A stretch of DNA of 64,000 nt from Acidimicrobiales bacterium. Lineage in GTDB: Bacteria; Actinomycetota; Acidimicrobiia; Acidimicrobiales; Aldehydirespiratoraceae. Positions 16,681-25,573 of this stretch are shown piece by piece. Each line of letters opens with the position of its first letter. The first letter of the stretch is position 1. Where the stretch lies: NCBI GenBank assembly GCA_033344915.1, contig JAWPML010000001.1, forward strand, positions 2,968,369-3,032,368. The letters run 5' to 3'. The notes under the pieces were generated by a model, which worked only from the letters and a program-made list of their open reading frames with translations, was not told the origin of the DNA and did not search any database. A program made the translations under genes and the position numbers.

Positions 16681-17448
16681 TCAACGCCCCGTCCAGCGAG
16701 GTTCGCGCTTCTCGAGGAACGCGGCGATGCCTTCCTTGATGTCATCGGACGCCATCACCTCGGCCTGGCCGCGGGCGGTTGCGGCCCAACCCTCGTCGTC
16801 GGTCCCCGACAGCACTGCGTCGACGGCCTGCAGCGTCTGCTGAACCGACACCGGTGCGTTGGCCGCGACGGTCTCGGCGAGGGTGACCGCCGCATCGAGC
16901 GCCGTACCCTTCGGGACGACCCGGTTGACGAAGCCGAGTTCGTGGGCGCGGGCGGCCGACATCTCGGCACCGGTGAGGAGAAGTTCCTTCGCGACGTTCG
17001 GCGGCAGGAGGCGGGCGGTCCGGAAGAGGGCACCGCTGTTCGCGATCACCCCGCGCTTCACCTCGGGGAGGGCGAATCGAGCGTCGTCGGCGGCGACGAC
17101 CATGTCGCTCGCCATGCAGATCTCGAAGCCGCCTCCGAACGCCAGCCCTTCGACGGCGGCGATCAACGGTTTCGTGCGCCGCCGCCGGATGATGCCGTAC
17201 TCGCCACCCCGTTCGGTGCCGCGGCCGGGGCCGTCCTTCAGGTCGGTGCCCGCACAGAAGACGTTCGGGCCGCCGGTGATGATCGCCACCCACTGATCCG
17301 AGTCGTCCTCGAAGTCGTTGAAGGCGGCATCGATCCCCGCGGCCACGTCGGCGTTGATGGCGTTGCGCTTGTCCTCACGGGTGATGGTCACGACCGTCAC
17401 CCGGCCGCGATGCTCGACCCGGACGACGTCGTCGGCTGCTTCGCTCAT
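16681..17448 (-). CDS. Enoyl-CoA hydratase/isomerase (crotonase) family protein
   Basis: This 255-residue crotonase has oxyanion-hole segments FCAGTDLKDG (around residue 63) and LAFGGGFEICMA (around residue 104), the latter with the first catalytic Glu. The second acidic residue is in LPEVKRGVIANSG (around residue 127). Both positions match hydratases. It is cytoplasmic, with an unknown enoyl-CoA substrate. It is divergent from the M24 peptidase pair. No strong ribosome site is seen at the ATG. Confidence 0.9.
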   Translation of the reverse strand: MSEAADDVVRVEHRGRVTVVTITREDKRNAINADVAAGIDAAFNDFEDDSDQWVAIITGGPNVFCAGTDLKDGPGRGTERGGEYGIIRRRRTKPLIAAVEGLAFGGGFEICMASDMVVAADDARFALPEVKRGVIANSGALFRTARLLPPNVAKELLLTGAEMSAARAHELGFVNRVVPKGTALDAAVTLAETVAANAPVSVQQTLQAVDAVLSGTDDEGWAATARGQAEVMASDDIKEGIAAFLEKREPRWTGR

Positions 17449-17478
17449 GGACGGGAGCTTCGCATGCCCGGCACGCGT

Positions 17479-17515
17479 CTGACACCCCCGTCAGGTTTGG
17501 GGCATGCTGACCGGC
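17479..17515 (+). promoter_or_regulatory. Promoter for the M24 peptidase operon
   Basis: CTGACA (17479-17484), 18 bases, CATGCT (17503-17508), then 7 bases to the GTG at 17516. An inverted repeat CTGAC/GTCAG (17479-17483, 17490-17494) overlaps the -35 and could be an operator. Confidence 0.5.
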
Positions 17516-18715
17516 GTGACGGCCACGACCGACCTCACGCTCCCTTCGCCCGACCTCGCGCGCATGCGCGCCGATCGGCTCGCCCGGCTGCAAGCCGAGC
17601 TCGTGAGCCAGGAGCTGGACGGCGCCGTCCTGCTCCACGGCCCGCACGTCACCTACGCCACGGGCCACATCCCGGACGCCGTCGACGCGAGCCACGCGAG
17701 CTTCCGGCGCGCCGTCGCGATCGTCCCGGCCGAGGGACCGCCCCGACTGCACGTGCACGGCGAACCCGGCGCCGTCGTCGGCGACGTCGGCCCCGCGATC
17801 TGGCCCGACCTCGACGAGGACGCCGCGGTGATGCGACAGACCATTCTCGACGTGATCGGCGATACCGCCGGGAGGCGGCTGGCCGTCGACTCGATCACCG
17901 GGGCCATGGTGCGGGCTGACGTGCTCGCGGGGGCAGATCTCACCGACGCCAGCCGCGTGCTCGGCCCGGCCCGGCTGGCGAAGACCGACGACGAGATCGC
18001 GTGCATCGAGGCCTCACAGTGGCAAGCCGAGCGGGCGATGGAAGCCGCTCGTGACGCCTGCGTGCCGGGCGCGAGCCGAGCCGAAGTGGCCGGCGCCTTT
18101 CTCGCCGCCCTCTGGGCACAGGGCGCCGAGCACAACGAGATCGATCCGATCTTCCAGGTGATGCCCCGCCATCGCGCCGCCGGACCGCGGACGTTCAACG
18201 ACGACGTCGCCTTCCCGACCGGCATCGCCGACGCGACCTTCGAGACGGGCGACCTCGTCTGGGTCGACGCCGGCCACGGCTACGAGGGATACGCCTCGGA
18301 CTACGGCCGGACCTGGATCGTCGGTCGGGAGCCGAACGACGCCGAGCTCTCCTGTTTCGACCGTTGGCTCACGATCATGGACGCCACCTACGCCGCGATC
18401 CGACCCGGCGCGACGTTGGGCGATGTCAGCCAGGCCGCGATCGCGGCAAACGGCGGCCTCCGCCCCTGGCTCCCCCACTTCTACGTGGGCCACGGGGTCG
18501 GGCTCGAGAGCGCCGAGATGCCCATGGCCGGTTCGGACCTCGGCGAAGAGTTCGACGACTCGTTCGTCCTCGCGCCGGGAATGATCATCGTGGTCGAACC
18601 GATCGTCTGGGACGACGGCATCGCCAGCTACCGGGCCGAGGAGATCGTCACGGTGACCGACGACGGGCATCGCGTCCTCACCAGCGGGCCGGGCTACGCG
18701 CCCTTCACGACATGA
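17516..18715 (+). CDS. M24 family metallopeptidase (Xaa-Pro aminopeptidase-like)
   Basis: This 399-residue protein has a creatinase/prolidase N-terminal domain (about 1-150) and a pita-bread catalytic domain. All five metal ligands are visible: D in VWVDAGHG and D in YASDYGRTW, H in YVGHGVGLE, E in IVVEPIVW and E in YRAEEIVTV. It should hydrolyse a Pro-containing dipeptide or an amidino substrate such as creatine. GTG at 17516 was chosen over ATG at 17504 because the ATG lies inside the probable -10. It is coupled by ATGA to a degenerate paralogue. Confidence 0.88.
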   Translation: MTATTDLTLPSPDLARMRADRLARLQAELVSQELDGAVLLHGPHVTYATGHIPDAVDASHASFRRAVAIVPAEGPPRLHVHGEPGAVVGDVGPAIWPDLDEDAAVMRQTILDVIGDTAGRRLAVDSITGAMVRADVLAGADLTDASRVLGPARLAKTDDEIACIEASQWQAERAMEAARDACVPGASRAEVAGAFLAALWAQGAEHNEIDPIFQVMPRHRAAGPRTFNDDVAFPTGIADATFETGDLVWVDAGHGYEGYASDYGRTWIVGREPNDAELSCFDRWLTIMDATYAAIRPGATLGDVSQAAIAANGGLRPWLPHFYVGHGVGLESAEMPMAGSDLGEEFDDSFVLAPGMIIVVEPIVWDDGIASYRAEEIVTVTDDGHRVLTSGPGYAPFTT

Positions 18716-19689
18716 CCGCAGACGCAGCCCTGATCGCCGCCCGCCGCGACCGCGTGCTGGCCGCGATGGCGGAGCGCGACATCGACGTGCTCGTGCTCGG
18801 GCGCCAGGACGACGCGAACTACGCAAGCGGCATGCACCGGCTCTGGACCGCCGGTACCCGTCCCTTCGGCGCGGGCTGCCTCGTCGTGCGAGAGACCGGG
18901 CGGACCCATGTCCTCTCCGGCTGGGACGCCGGGCTGCCCCCGACGATGACCTGGGACGACCTCTACCCGTCCACCTGGAACCCGCGGGTCATGGCCGCCA
19001 ACCTCGCGGCGATCCCCGGACTCGCCGATGCGAAGCGGATCGGGACCGACGAGGTGTCGCCGTCGTTCCGCCGGGCCGCCGGCCGTCTCGCCCCCGACGC
19101 CGAGGTCGTCCCCGCCGATGACCTGATGGCCGCGGTGCGGCGGCACAAGCTCCCGGCCGAGATCGACCGGATCCGGGCCGCGTGCGGTGTCGTGTGGGAG
19201 GGCGTCCTCGCGATCGCCCGTCACGGCGCCGGCACCGACGAACAACTGATCGGCGCCGCAGTGCTCGCCATGGGACGGCTCGGCGCCACCATCCCCTCGT
19301 CCGCGCCGATCGTGCGTCGCAGCGGGGCCGACACCGTCGTCGACCTCGGCATGATCGTGGACGGCTACGAGGGCGGCCTCGGTGCCGTCATCAGCACCCA
19401 CCTCGCGACCGGCGACGAGGCGCGCCCGCAACCCTTGCATCTGGCGAACGTCTGTCAGCCGGGGGCGACCGGCGCCGCCCTGGCGGCCGCGGCCGAGCAT
19501 CCGGGCTGGCTCGTCCGCGGCGTCGGCATGGGGTTCGAGCTCCCGGTGATCGACGAGACGCACGGCCACGCCGAGATCCTGGAGCCGGACATGGTCCTCA
19601 GCGTGAGCGACGGCGACAGGCGCGAGATCGTCCACATCACCGACCGCGGACCGGCGCTGCTCTCCGGTCCACCCGAGGAGGCATCATGA
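18712..19689 (+). CDS. M24-like protein lacking metal ligands
   Basis: This 325-residue protein aligns in layout with the gene before it: a creatinase-like N-terminal half and a C-terminal pita-bread half. The metal ligands have largely gone. The GHGVG His segment is replaced by RGVGMGFELP, and the VVEP and AEEIV glutamates are replaced by LSVSDGDRREIVHI. It is therefore probably not a metallopeptidase. It may be a partner subunit of the intact enzyme, with which it is translationally coupled. The ATG overlaps both neighbours' reading frames (ATGA). Confidence 0.75.
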   Translation: MTADAALIAARRDRVLAAMAERDIDVLVLGRQDDANYASGMHRLWTAGTRPFGAGCLVVRETGRTHVLSGWDAGLPPTMTWDDLYPSTWNPRVMAANLAAIPGLADAKRIGTDEVSPSFRRAAGRLAPDAEVVPADDLMAAVRRHKLPAEIDRIRAACGVVWEGVLAIARHGAGTDEQLIGAAVLAMGRLGATIPSSAPIVRRSGADTVVDLGMIVDGYEGGLGAVISTHLATGDEARPQPLHLANVCQPGATGAALAAAAEHPGWLVRGVGMGFELPVIDETHGHAEILEPDMVLSVSDGDRREIVHITDRGPALLSGPPEEAS

Positions 19690-20762
19690 GCGACTTCATC
19701 CGCAGCACCGACGGCGACGACGAGGAACGGACGAAGGGGCTCATCGACCCGGAGAAGCTCGGCGCCTGGATGGACGAGCAGGGTCTCCCCGGCGCGGGCG
19801 AGCCGATCTCGTCACGCTTCATCTCCGGTGGCGCGTCGAACGAGATCTTCGAGGTCAGCCGGGGCGACCAGCGCTGGGCGTTGCGGCGGCCTCCACGTGA
19901 GGTCCCGAAAGGTCGCAACGAGACGATGCTGCGGGAGTACCGGATCATCGACGCGCTCACCGACACCGAGGTCCCCCACTGCCGGGCCTGGGGCGCGTGC
20001 GAGGACACGTCCGTGCTCGGGTCCACCTTCTACCTGATGGAGTTCATCGACGGGTGGTCGCCCATCAGCGAGCCGGAATGGCCCGAGCCGTTCTTCTCGG
20101 ATCTCGACACCCGCCCGGGGCTCGCCTACGAGCTGGTCGACGCGATCGCGAAGCTGTCCAACGTCGACTGGCGGGCCCGCGGGCTCGAGGGACTGGGCCG
20201 CCCCGACGGGTTCCACGAACGCCAGGTCGAACGCTGGCAGGCCCACCTGGCCGCCTTCTCGTTCCGCGAGATCCCCGGCCTCGACGAGGCCGCCACGTGG
20301 CTGCGCGACCGCCGGCCCAGGAGCTATGTGCCCGGGATCATGCACGGCGACTACCAGTTCGCCAACGTGATGTTCCACCACGGCGGCCCGGCCCGCATGG
20401 CCGCGATCGTCGACTGGGAGATGGGGACGATCGGCGATCCGCTGCTCGACCTCGCCTGGGTCGTCATGGGGTGGCCCGACGCCGACGAGGACCGCAGCGG
20501 CAAGGGCTATGTGGACTACACGGGTATGCCCGACCGGGCCGATCTCCTCGAACGGTACGCGACGGTCTCGGGCCGCGACGTGGACGAGATCGACTACTAC
20601 GTCATCCTCGCCCGCTTCAAGATGGCGATCGTGCTCGAGGGTGGCTACGCCCGCTTCGTCCGCGGCGGCGCCGACAATCCGAAGATGGCGGCGTTCGGCG
20701 ACGTGGTCCTCGACATGGCGGCGCGGGCGGCGGAGCTCGTGCAGAGCACCGACCTCCCCTGA
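19686..20762 (+). CDS. APH-family phosphotransferase (ACAD10/11 N-terminal-like kinase)
   Basis: This 358-residue protein has the aminoglycoside-phosphotransferase fold. ISGGASNEIFEV with WALRRPP forms the nucleotide lobe, HGDYQFANVMF (around residue 219) is the catalytic loop, and VDWEMGTIGDPLLDLAW (around residue 241) holds the metal-binding Asp. The RRPP motif and IGDPLLDLAW match the kinase domain fused to ACAD10/ACAD11 acyl-CoA dehydrogenases and the LvaA kinase, which phosphorylate hydroxyacyl-CoA. It is coupled by ATGA to the upstream M24-like gene. Drug resistance is unlikely. Confidence 0.82.
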   Translation: MSDFIRSTDGDDEERTKGLIDPEKLGAWMDEQGLPGAGEPISSRFISGGASNEIFEVSRGDQRWALRRPPREVPKGRNETMLREYRIIDALTDTEVPHCRAWGACEDTSVLGSTFYLMEFIDGWSPISEPEWPEPFFSDLDTRPGLAYELVDAIAKLSNVDWRARGLEGLGRPDGFHERQVERWQAHLAAFSFREIPGLDEAATWLRDRRPRSYVPGIMHGDYQFANVMFHHGGPARMAAIVDWEMGTIGDPLLDLAWVVMGWPDADEDRSGKGYVDYTGMPDRADLLERYATVSGRDVDEIDYYVILARFKMAIVLEGGYARFVRGGADNPKMAAFGDVVLDMAARAAELVQSTDLP

Positions 20763-20773
20763 GACACTGCACC

Positions 20774-21520
20774 ATGCTCCTCGAGGGGAAGGTCGCCCTG
20801 ATCACCGGGGCCGGCGCGGGTATCGGCGCCGCGGTCGCCCGCCGCTTCGCGGCCGAGGGCGCCCTGCTCTGGCTCAACGACCGTGACGCCGAGGCGCTCA
20901 CAACGGTCATCGAGGAGACCGGCGGCTCCGGTATGGCGGGGGACGCGTCGGACTCCGGGTTCGTCGACGCCTGGGTGACCGAGGCCGTGCGCAGCCACGG
21001 CCGCGTCGACGTGCTCTACAACAACGTGGGCGTGTCCCGGACCGGGCTGCTCGCCGACACGTCCGACGAGGACTGGCGCTTCCAGCAACGCCTCACCCTC
21101 GACACGTGCTTCTTCGCGACACGGGCGGTGATCCCCCACATGATCGCCGGCGGAGGCGGCAGCATCGTCAGCATGTCGTCCGGGGCCGGTATCGGCGGCC
21201 AATACCAACTGGGGCCGTACGCGGCGGCGAAGGCCGGTGTGATCTCGCTGATGGAGACGGTGTCGACGGAGTACGGCGACCGCGGCATCCGCGCCAACGC
21301 CGTGACCCCGGGCCCGACCGCGACCGAGCCCCTCCTCGCCTATCTCGAGACGCGTCCGGGCGGGGCCGACGCCCACGCCGCCGACCTCGACCTGGGCCGA
21401 CTCACGCAGCCCGACGAGGTGGCTGCGATGGTCACGTGGCTCGCGTCGGACGAGTCGTCGAGCATCACCGGGGCCTGTCTCCAGGCGAACATCCGCTCGC
21501 GCAGCTCGCGGCCGCGCTGA
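20774..21520 (+). CDS. SDR family oxidoreductase
   Basis: This 248-residue short-chain dehydrogenase has TGAGAGIGAAVARRFA (residues 11-26) for NAD(P) binding, NNVG in place of NNAG, and catalytic SS followed by YAAAK (around residue 155). The C-terminal ITGACLQANIRSRSS is basic, unlike the usual DGG end, so the tail has diverged. It lies 11 bases after the kinase gene and is probably in the same transcript. Its stop abuts that of the convergent SDR within TGATCA. Confidence 0.85.
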   Translation: MLLEGKVALITGAGAGIGAAVARRFAAEGALLWLNDRDAEALTTVIEETGGSGMAGDASDSGFVDAWVTEAVRSHGRVDVLYNNVGVSRTGLLADTSDEDWRFQQRLTLDTCFFATRAVIPHMIAGGGGSIVSMSSGAGIGGQYQLGPYAAAKAGVISLMETVSTEYGDRGIRANAVTPGPTATEPLLAYLETRPGGADAHAADLDLGRLTQPDEVAAMVTWLASDESSSITGACLQANIRSRSSRPR

Positions 21521-22282
21521 TCATGCCCGCATGATGCCGCCACCGTCGACACCGATCGTCTGGCCCGTGACGTAGCGGCTGGCGTCCGACAGCAGGAAGG
21601 CGACGACCGGCGCGATGTCGTCGTCCGGATCGCCGTCGCGCCCGATCGGGTGATCGTCGTACATCGCGGCGAACGCGGCGGCCCGCTGCGGGCTCGCGTC
21701 GGGGTCGAGGCGGTGAGCGGCGGACGCGGGCAGCACACAGTTGACGGTGATCCCGTCGCGCCCCCACTCGCTCGCGGCGGTCCGGGTGAGGGAGCGGATC
21801 GCCTCGTTCGACGCGGCGTAGGGCCCGTAGCCGGCTGCGCCGGTCAGACCCATCGACGTTCCCATCGTGACGATCCGGCCCCAGCCGGCGTCGCGCATCG
21901 GTGCATGCACCGCCTGCATGGCCCACAGGGTTCCCTTGGGGCCGGTGTCGAAGAGGAGGTCCATGTCGCGGGCGGTCACGTCCGTGAGATCGGTCACCGG
22001 CCGGAAGGACTGGGCGTTGGCCACCAGTCCGTCGACCCGCCCCCAGCGGGCGAGCGCGTCGACGACCAGGCCTCGCGACGCGTCGGCGTCGGCCGCGTCG
22101 GCGACCCGCGCGAGATGATCGATGCCGAGGTCGGTCAGCTCCGCCGCCGCGGCCTCGACACCGTCGGCCTTGCGGCCGGTGACGACGACGCGAGCCCCCA
22201 GCCCACCGACGTGGCGGGCGATGCCGATACCGATTCCCCTGGTACCGCCGGTGACGATGACGACGCGCCCGTCGAGATCCAC
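21521..22282 (-). CDS. SDR family protein with Asn in place of the catalytic Lys
   Basis: This 253-residue SDR-fold protein keeps TGGTRGIGIGIARHVG (residues 11-26) and the late TGQTIGVDGGG. The usual YxxxK is YAASN (around residue 156), so the catalytic Lys is Asn, and NNAG is replaced by ANAQ. It may be catalytically altered or inactive, or may have moved the Lys role elsewhere. It is convergent with another SDR and lies 10 bases upstream of the lipoprotein gene region on the same strand. Substrate unknown. Confidence 0.8.
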   Translation of the reverse strand: MDLDGRVVIVTGGTRGIGIGIARHVGGLGARVVVTGRKADGVEAAAAELTDLGIDHLARVADAADADASRGLVVDALARWGRVDGLVANAQSFRPVTDLTDVTARDMDLLFDTGPKGTLWAMQAVHAPMRDAGWGRIVTMGTSMGLTGAAGYGPYAASNEAIRSLTRTAASEWGRDGITVNCVLPASAAHRLDPDASPQRAAAFAAMYDDHPIGRDGDPDDDIAPVVAFLLSDASRYVTGQTIGVDGGGIMRA

Positions 22283-22292
22283 GAGTTTCGAT

Positions 22293-23480
22293 CTAGCTCA
22301 CGAACCGCGGGAGCTCGATGTTCTCCTGGCTCTCACCGTGGAGCAGTCCGTCGAAGTAGGCCGCGAGCCAGACGATCTGCGCGGCCTCGGCGATGAGCCC
22401 GGTGCGGGCGGCGGCGACGTCACCCTCGGCGACGGCCTTCGTGTTGACGAGCGCCGTGGCCTGCACCGTCTCCAGGAAGGAGGAACTGACGTCGAGCAAC
22501 TGGTCGTAGCTCGCCTGGCTGAACCCCTGCACCGACAGCCCACCGCTCCACACGGCCCGGCCACGGGGGATCGCCGCTTCCTGCACCGGGATCAGCTCGG
22601 CGACCAGCTCCGGATCGGGCGGATCGTCGCTGTTGATCGCGGTCTGGAAATCGCCGAGCGACGGAAGCACCGCGAGCTTCGGTGTGGCGTAGACACAGTC
22701 GAACAGACCGCCACAGTTGATCTGGAACTGCGGCGACGCCTCGATGCCCTCCGGCGGAGCCTCCAGGATCTGGAGCATGTAGCCGCGGTTGTAGCCGAAG
22801 CTGTCGGTCAGCCCCCGGATCGGCTCGCCGCCTTCTTCGGTCGGCGGCGTGTCGAAGAGCGCGGCACGCGCGGCAGCGAGGATCGCGTCGTCCGTCCCGT
22901 CGATCGCGGCGAGGCGGGCCTCGGCCCGGGCGATGGTGTCGCGGAAGCCGGATTCGGACGGGGTCACGTCGACACTCAGAACCGGTGCGGCGTCCTGTTC
23001 CGCGGCGAAGATCTCACCCCGCAGCCAGCGCCCGCCGAAGTACCCCGAGAGGTGGAGCATCCACATGAGCTCCTGCTGACGCTGCGGTGTGGTGCCTTCG
23101 AAGATCTCGTCGAAGACGGTGACGGCCAGCGAACCGAACAGGAAGCGCTCCATCTCCGGTTCGGCCCCGGCCGGCAGCGATGCGGCGTAGGCCGCCGCCA
23201 GTTCGTCGAGCGCCTCCGGCGCCTCGACCGCGACGTCGTTGGGCCAGAACGGATGGTCGACGAGTGCGACGGTGAGCGTCAGGGGTGCCCCTTCGGTCGT
23301 GGTCGGAGCAGCCGTGGTCGTGGTGGTCGTCGGTGCAGCCGTGGACGTGGTGCTCGTGGTCGTGGTGCTCGTGGACGTGGTGGTCGTGGTCGCGTCCGCC
23401 GCCGCATCACCGTCGTCTCCGCAGCCTGCCGCAGCAAGCGCGATGACGACGAGAACGGCGGGGACGCGACCCGCACTCAT
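22293..23480 (-). CDS. Predicted lipoprotein with Thr/Ser-rich linker
   Basis: This 395-residue protein begins with a lipoprotein signal peptide (VLVVIALAAAGC, acylated Cys at residue 20), then GDDGD and a Thr/Ser linker of about 40 residues. A globular domain of about 320 residues follows with no recognised motif. It contains two Cys (INCGGLFDC) that could form a disulfide. It should be anchored outside the membrane. The ATG at 23480 overlaps the upstream lipoprotein stop (ATGA), so the two are coupled and may work together. Confidence 0.7.
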   Translation of the reverse strand: MSAGRVPAVLVVIALAAAGCGDDGDAAADATTTTTSTSTTTTSTTSTAAPTTTTTTAAPTTTEGAPLTLTVALVDHPFWPNDVAVEAPEALDELAAAYAASLPAGAEPEMERFLFGSLAVTVFDEIFEGTTPQRQQELMWMLHLSGYFGGRWLRGEIFAAEQDAAPVLSVDVTPSESGFRDTIARAEARLAAIDGTDDAILAAARAALFDTPPTEEGGEPIRGLTDSFGYNRGYMLQILEAPPEGIEASPQFQINCGGLFDCVYATPKLAVLPSLGDFQTAINSDDPPDPELVAELIPVQEAAIPRGRAVWSGGLSVQGFSQASYDQLLDVSSSFLETVQATALVNTKAVAEGDVAAARTGLIAEAAQIVWLAAYFDGLLHGESQENIELPRFVS

Positions 23481-24082
23481 CCGTTGCAGCCGGCGAGCAC
23501 CCACTGCTGGAGGCTGAGGGAGGCAGTCGCCATGGCCAGCACCTCGGCGTTGGCCATCGCCGCGGCGAACTGCAGGGCGTCCTCCGGCGAGGTCAACGTG
23601 CTCGCGTCATAGCCGATTGCGGCGAACGCTTCCTCCATGGCCGCCAGGCCCGCGGCGATCACGTCTGCGTCGCCCTTCAGGTCATCGGGCAGTTGGCTGC
23701 GGAGCGCAGCCAGCGACGCCTGCGCCTGGGCGAAGTCGGCTCGGACGTCGTCCGGCGAGTTGCCGGCGGTCGGGTCGCCCGCATCGGCCAACGAATCGAG
23801 ACCGTCGATGGCTGCGGCGAACTCGTCGCAGTTACCGAGCATGGGCACATCGTCCGAACCGCTGTCATCCGCGCTGCTGTCATCCGCGCTGCTGTCATCC
23901 GCGCTGCTGTCATCCGCGCCGCTGTCATCCGCGCTGCTGTCGTCCGCACTGCTGTCGTCGGCACTGCCGTCGTCGCCACCGGGATCGGCGTCCGATCCGC
24001 CGTCGTCGCCGCAGGCGGCCGCGAGCAGCATCACGGCGGCGAGGATCGCAAGCCATCGTTTCAGGGACTGGGTCATGTTCAT
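23477..24082 (-). CDS. Predicted lipoprotein with Asp/Ser repeat linker
   Basis: This 201-residue protein has a signal peptide with lipobox LLAAAC (Cys24), then GDDGGSDADPGGDD and seven copies of a DDSSA-type pentapeptide. A helical domain of about 115 residues follows with Cys residues at each end (GNCDEF and AGCNG) that could pair. GGAGG lies 5 bases before the ATG at 24082. No family is recognised. It is co-translated with the larger lipoprotein downstream. Confidence 0.7.
   Translation of the reverse strand: MNMTQSLKRWLAILAAVMLLAAACGDDGGSDADPGGDDGSADDSSADDSSADDSGADDSSADDSSADDSSADDSGSDDVPMLGNCDEFAAAIDGLDSLADAGDPTAGNSPDDVRADFAQAQASLAALRSQLPDDLKGDADVIAAGLAAMEEAFAAIGYDASTLTSPEDALQFAAAMANAEVLAMATASLSLQQWVLAGCNG
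23859..23968 (-). repeat. 15-bp tandem repeat encoding DDSSA units
   Basis: About seven copies of a 15-base unit (plus-strand core GCTGTCATCCGCGCT) run through the linker of the lipoprotein gene. Units near 23940 carry C-to-G-type substitutions. Copy number is likely to vary between strains. Confidence 0.85.
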
Positions 24083-24115
24083 TGGTGCCTCCAAGGGGTT
24101 CCGCCAACTCCCGAG

Positions 24116-24121
24116 ACCATA
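24116..24121 (-). promoter_or_regulatory. Candidate -10 for the lipoprotein pair
   Basis: The minus strand reads TATGGT about 33 bases before the ATG at 24082, followed by a leader holding GGAGG. No good -35 is evident. Confidence 0.35.
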
Positions 24122-24184
24122 AACGCTGGCCACCGGCCGCGTCGGGCACACCCGCTCCCAGCATGACGCCGCGGCGGCGCGGCT

Positions 24185-24214
24185 TTCGACCGCCACCCCG
24201 CGCGACCGTATGAT
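24185..24214 (+). promoter_or_regulatory. Promoter for the acyl-CoA dehydrogenase operon
   Basis: TTCGAC (24185-24190), 18 bases, then the near-consensus TATGAT (24209-24214). Transcription would start about 40 bases before the GTG at 24260, leaving a leader with a GAGAGG ribosome site. Confidence 0.55.
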
Positions 24215-24259
24215 CCGGCGGAGACGGTGTGCGTGGGCACACCGGATTGAGAGGTACCC

Positions 24260-25573
24260 GTGGCCATCGACTTCGCCATCGAGCCGGACTTCCAGGAGAA
24301 GCTCGACTGGATCGAGACCTTCGTCAAGACCGAAGTCGAGCCGCTCGACCTCTACTTCCGCGGCGAGGTCTCACCGTTCGACAAGACCCACGAGGTCGCC
24401 CAGGGACTCGTGCGCCCGCTCCAGGAGAAGGTCCGCGAGCAGGGCCTGTGGGCCTGTCACATCGGCCCGGAACTGGGCGGCGGCGGCTACGGCCAGGTGC
24501 GACTCGCCCTCATGAACGAGATCCTCGGCCGGTCCTCGTGGGCGCCCTCCGTCTTCGGGTGCCAGGCGCCCGACAGCGGCAACGCCGAAGTGCTCGCCCA
24601 CTACGGCACCGACGAACAAAAGGAGCGCTATCTCGCCCCCCTGTTGCGGGGCGAGATCTCCACGACCTACGCGATGACCGAACCACAGGCGGGCTCGGAC
24701 CCCGGCCAGTTCCGGTGCCGCGCCGTGCGCGACGGCGACGAGTGGGTGATCAGCGGCGAGAAGTGGTTCGCGTCGAACTTCGTCTACGCCGAGTTCATGA
24801 TCGTCATGGTGGTGACGAACCCCGACGTGCCGATCTACAAGGGCTCGTCGATGATGCTCGTGCCGAAGGACGCGCCCGGCCTGGAGCTCGTGCGCAACGT
24901 GCATCTCGGCAGCGGCTCGTCCGGCGACGACGCGGGCCACGCCTACCTCCGGTTCAACGACGTCCGCGTACCGGCCGACCATCTCCTCGGCGACGAAGGC
25001 ACCGGGTTCAAGATCGCCCAGACCCGACTCGGCGGCGGTCGCGTGCACCACGGGATGCGCTCGGTCGGCATGGCCCAGCGGGCGCTCGACATGATGTGTG
25101 AACGGGTCCTGTCCCGCGAGACCAAGGGATCGCTGATCGCCGAGAAGCAGTCGATCCAGCACTGGGTCGCCGACTCGTGGGTGCAGATCCAGCAGTTCCG
25201 CCTCCAGGTCCTCCACACCGCCTGGCTCATCGACAAGGAGGGCGGTGACTACGCCAAGATCCGCCAGCACGTCGCCGGGGTGAAGGTGGCCACGCCGAAG
25301 GTGCTCCTCGACGTCGTCTACCGGGCGCTGCACGCCCACGGCTCGCTCGGCGTGACGAACGAGATGCCGCTGATCGGCATGTGGATGGCCGCCCCGGTGA
25401 TGGGCATCGCCGACGGGCCCACCGAGGTCCACAAGGACACCATCGCCAAGACCGTCCTGAAGCAGTACACGCCCTACGAGGGGCTGTTCCCCTCCCAACA
25501 CATCCCGAGCCGCCTGCCGGCCGCGCGTGCCCACATCGAGGCCCGTATCGAGAACGAGATCGCCAACCTGTGA
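24260..25573 (+). CDS. Acyl-CoA dehydrogenase (ACAD10/11-like)
   Basis: This 437-residue flavoenzyme has YAMTEPQAGSDP (around residue 137) for FAD and substrate binding, WVISGEKWFASNF, and the C-terminal GPTEVHKDTIAK segment. The last replaces the Glu base region of classical ACADs and is typical of the ACAD10/11 group. The length is 40-60 residues more than short-chain ACADs. It probably dehydrogenates or rearranges a CoA thioester. GAGAGG precedes the GTG start. The stop overlaps the GTG of the MaoC-like gene. Confidence 0.9.
   Translation: MAIDFAIEPDFQEKLDWIETFVKTEVEPLDLYFRGEVSPFDKTHEVAQGLVRPLQEKVREQGLWACHIGPELGGGGYGQVRLALMNEILGRSSWAPSVFGCQAPDSGNAEVLAHYGTDEQKERYLAPLLRGEISTTYAMTEPQAGSDPGQFRCRAVRDGDEWVISGEKWFASNFVYAEFMIVMVVTNPDVPIYKGSSMMLVPKDAPGLELVRNVHLGSGSSGDDAGHAYLRFNDVRVPADHLLGDEGTGFKIAQTRLGGGRVHHGMRSVGMAQRALDMMCERVLSRETKGSLIAEKQSIQHWVADSWVQIQQFRLQVLHTAWLIDKEGGDYAKIRQHVAGVKVATPKVLLDVVYRALHAHGSLGVTNEMPLIGMWMAAPVMGIADGPTEVHKDTIAKTVLKQYTPYEGLFPSQHIPSRLPAARAHIEARIENEIANL

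Noticed and set aside
19686..20762. Aminoglycoside resistance kinase
   Set aside because: Motifs and context match the ACAD10/11 and LvaA-type acyl-CoA kinases rather than drug-modifying enzymes.
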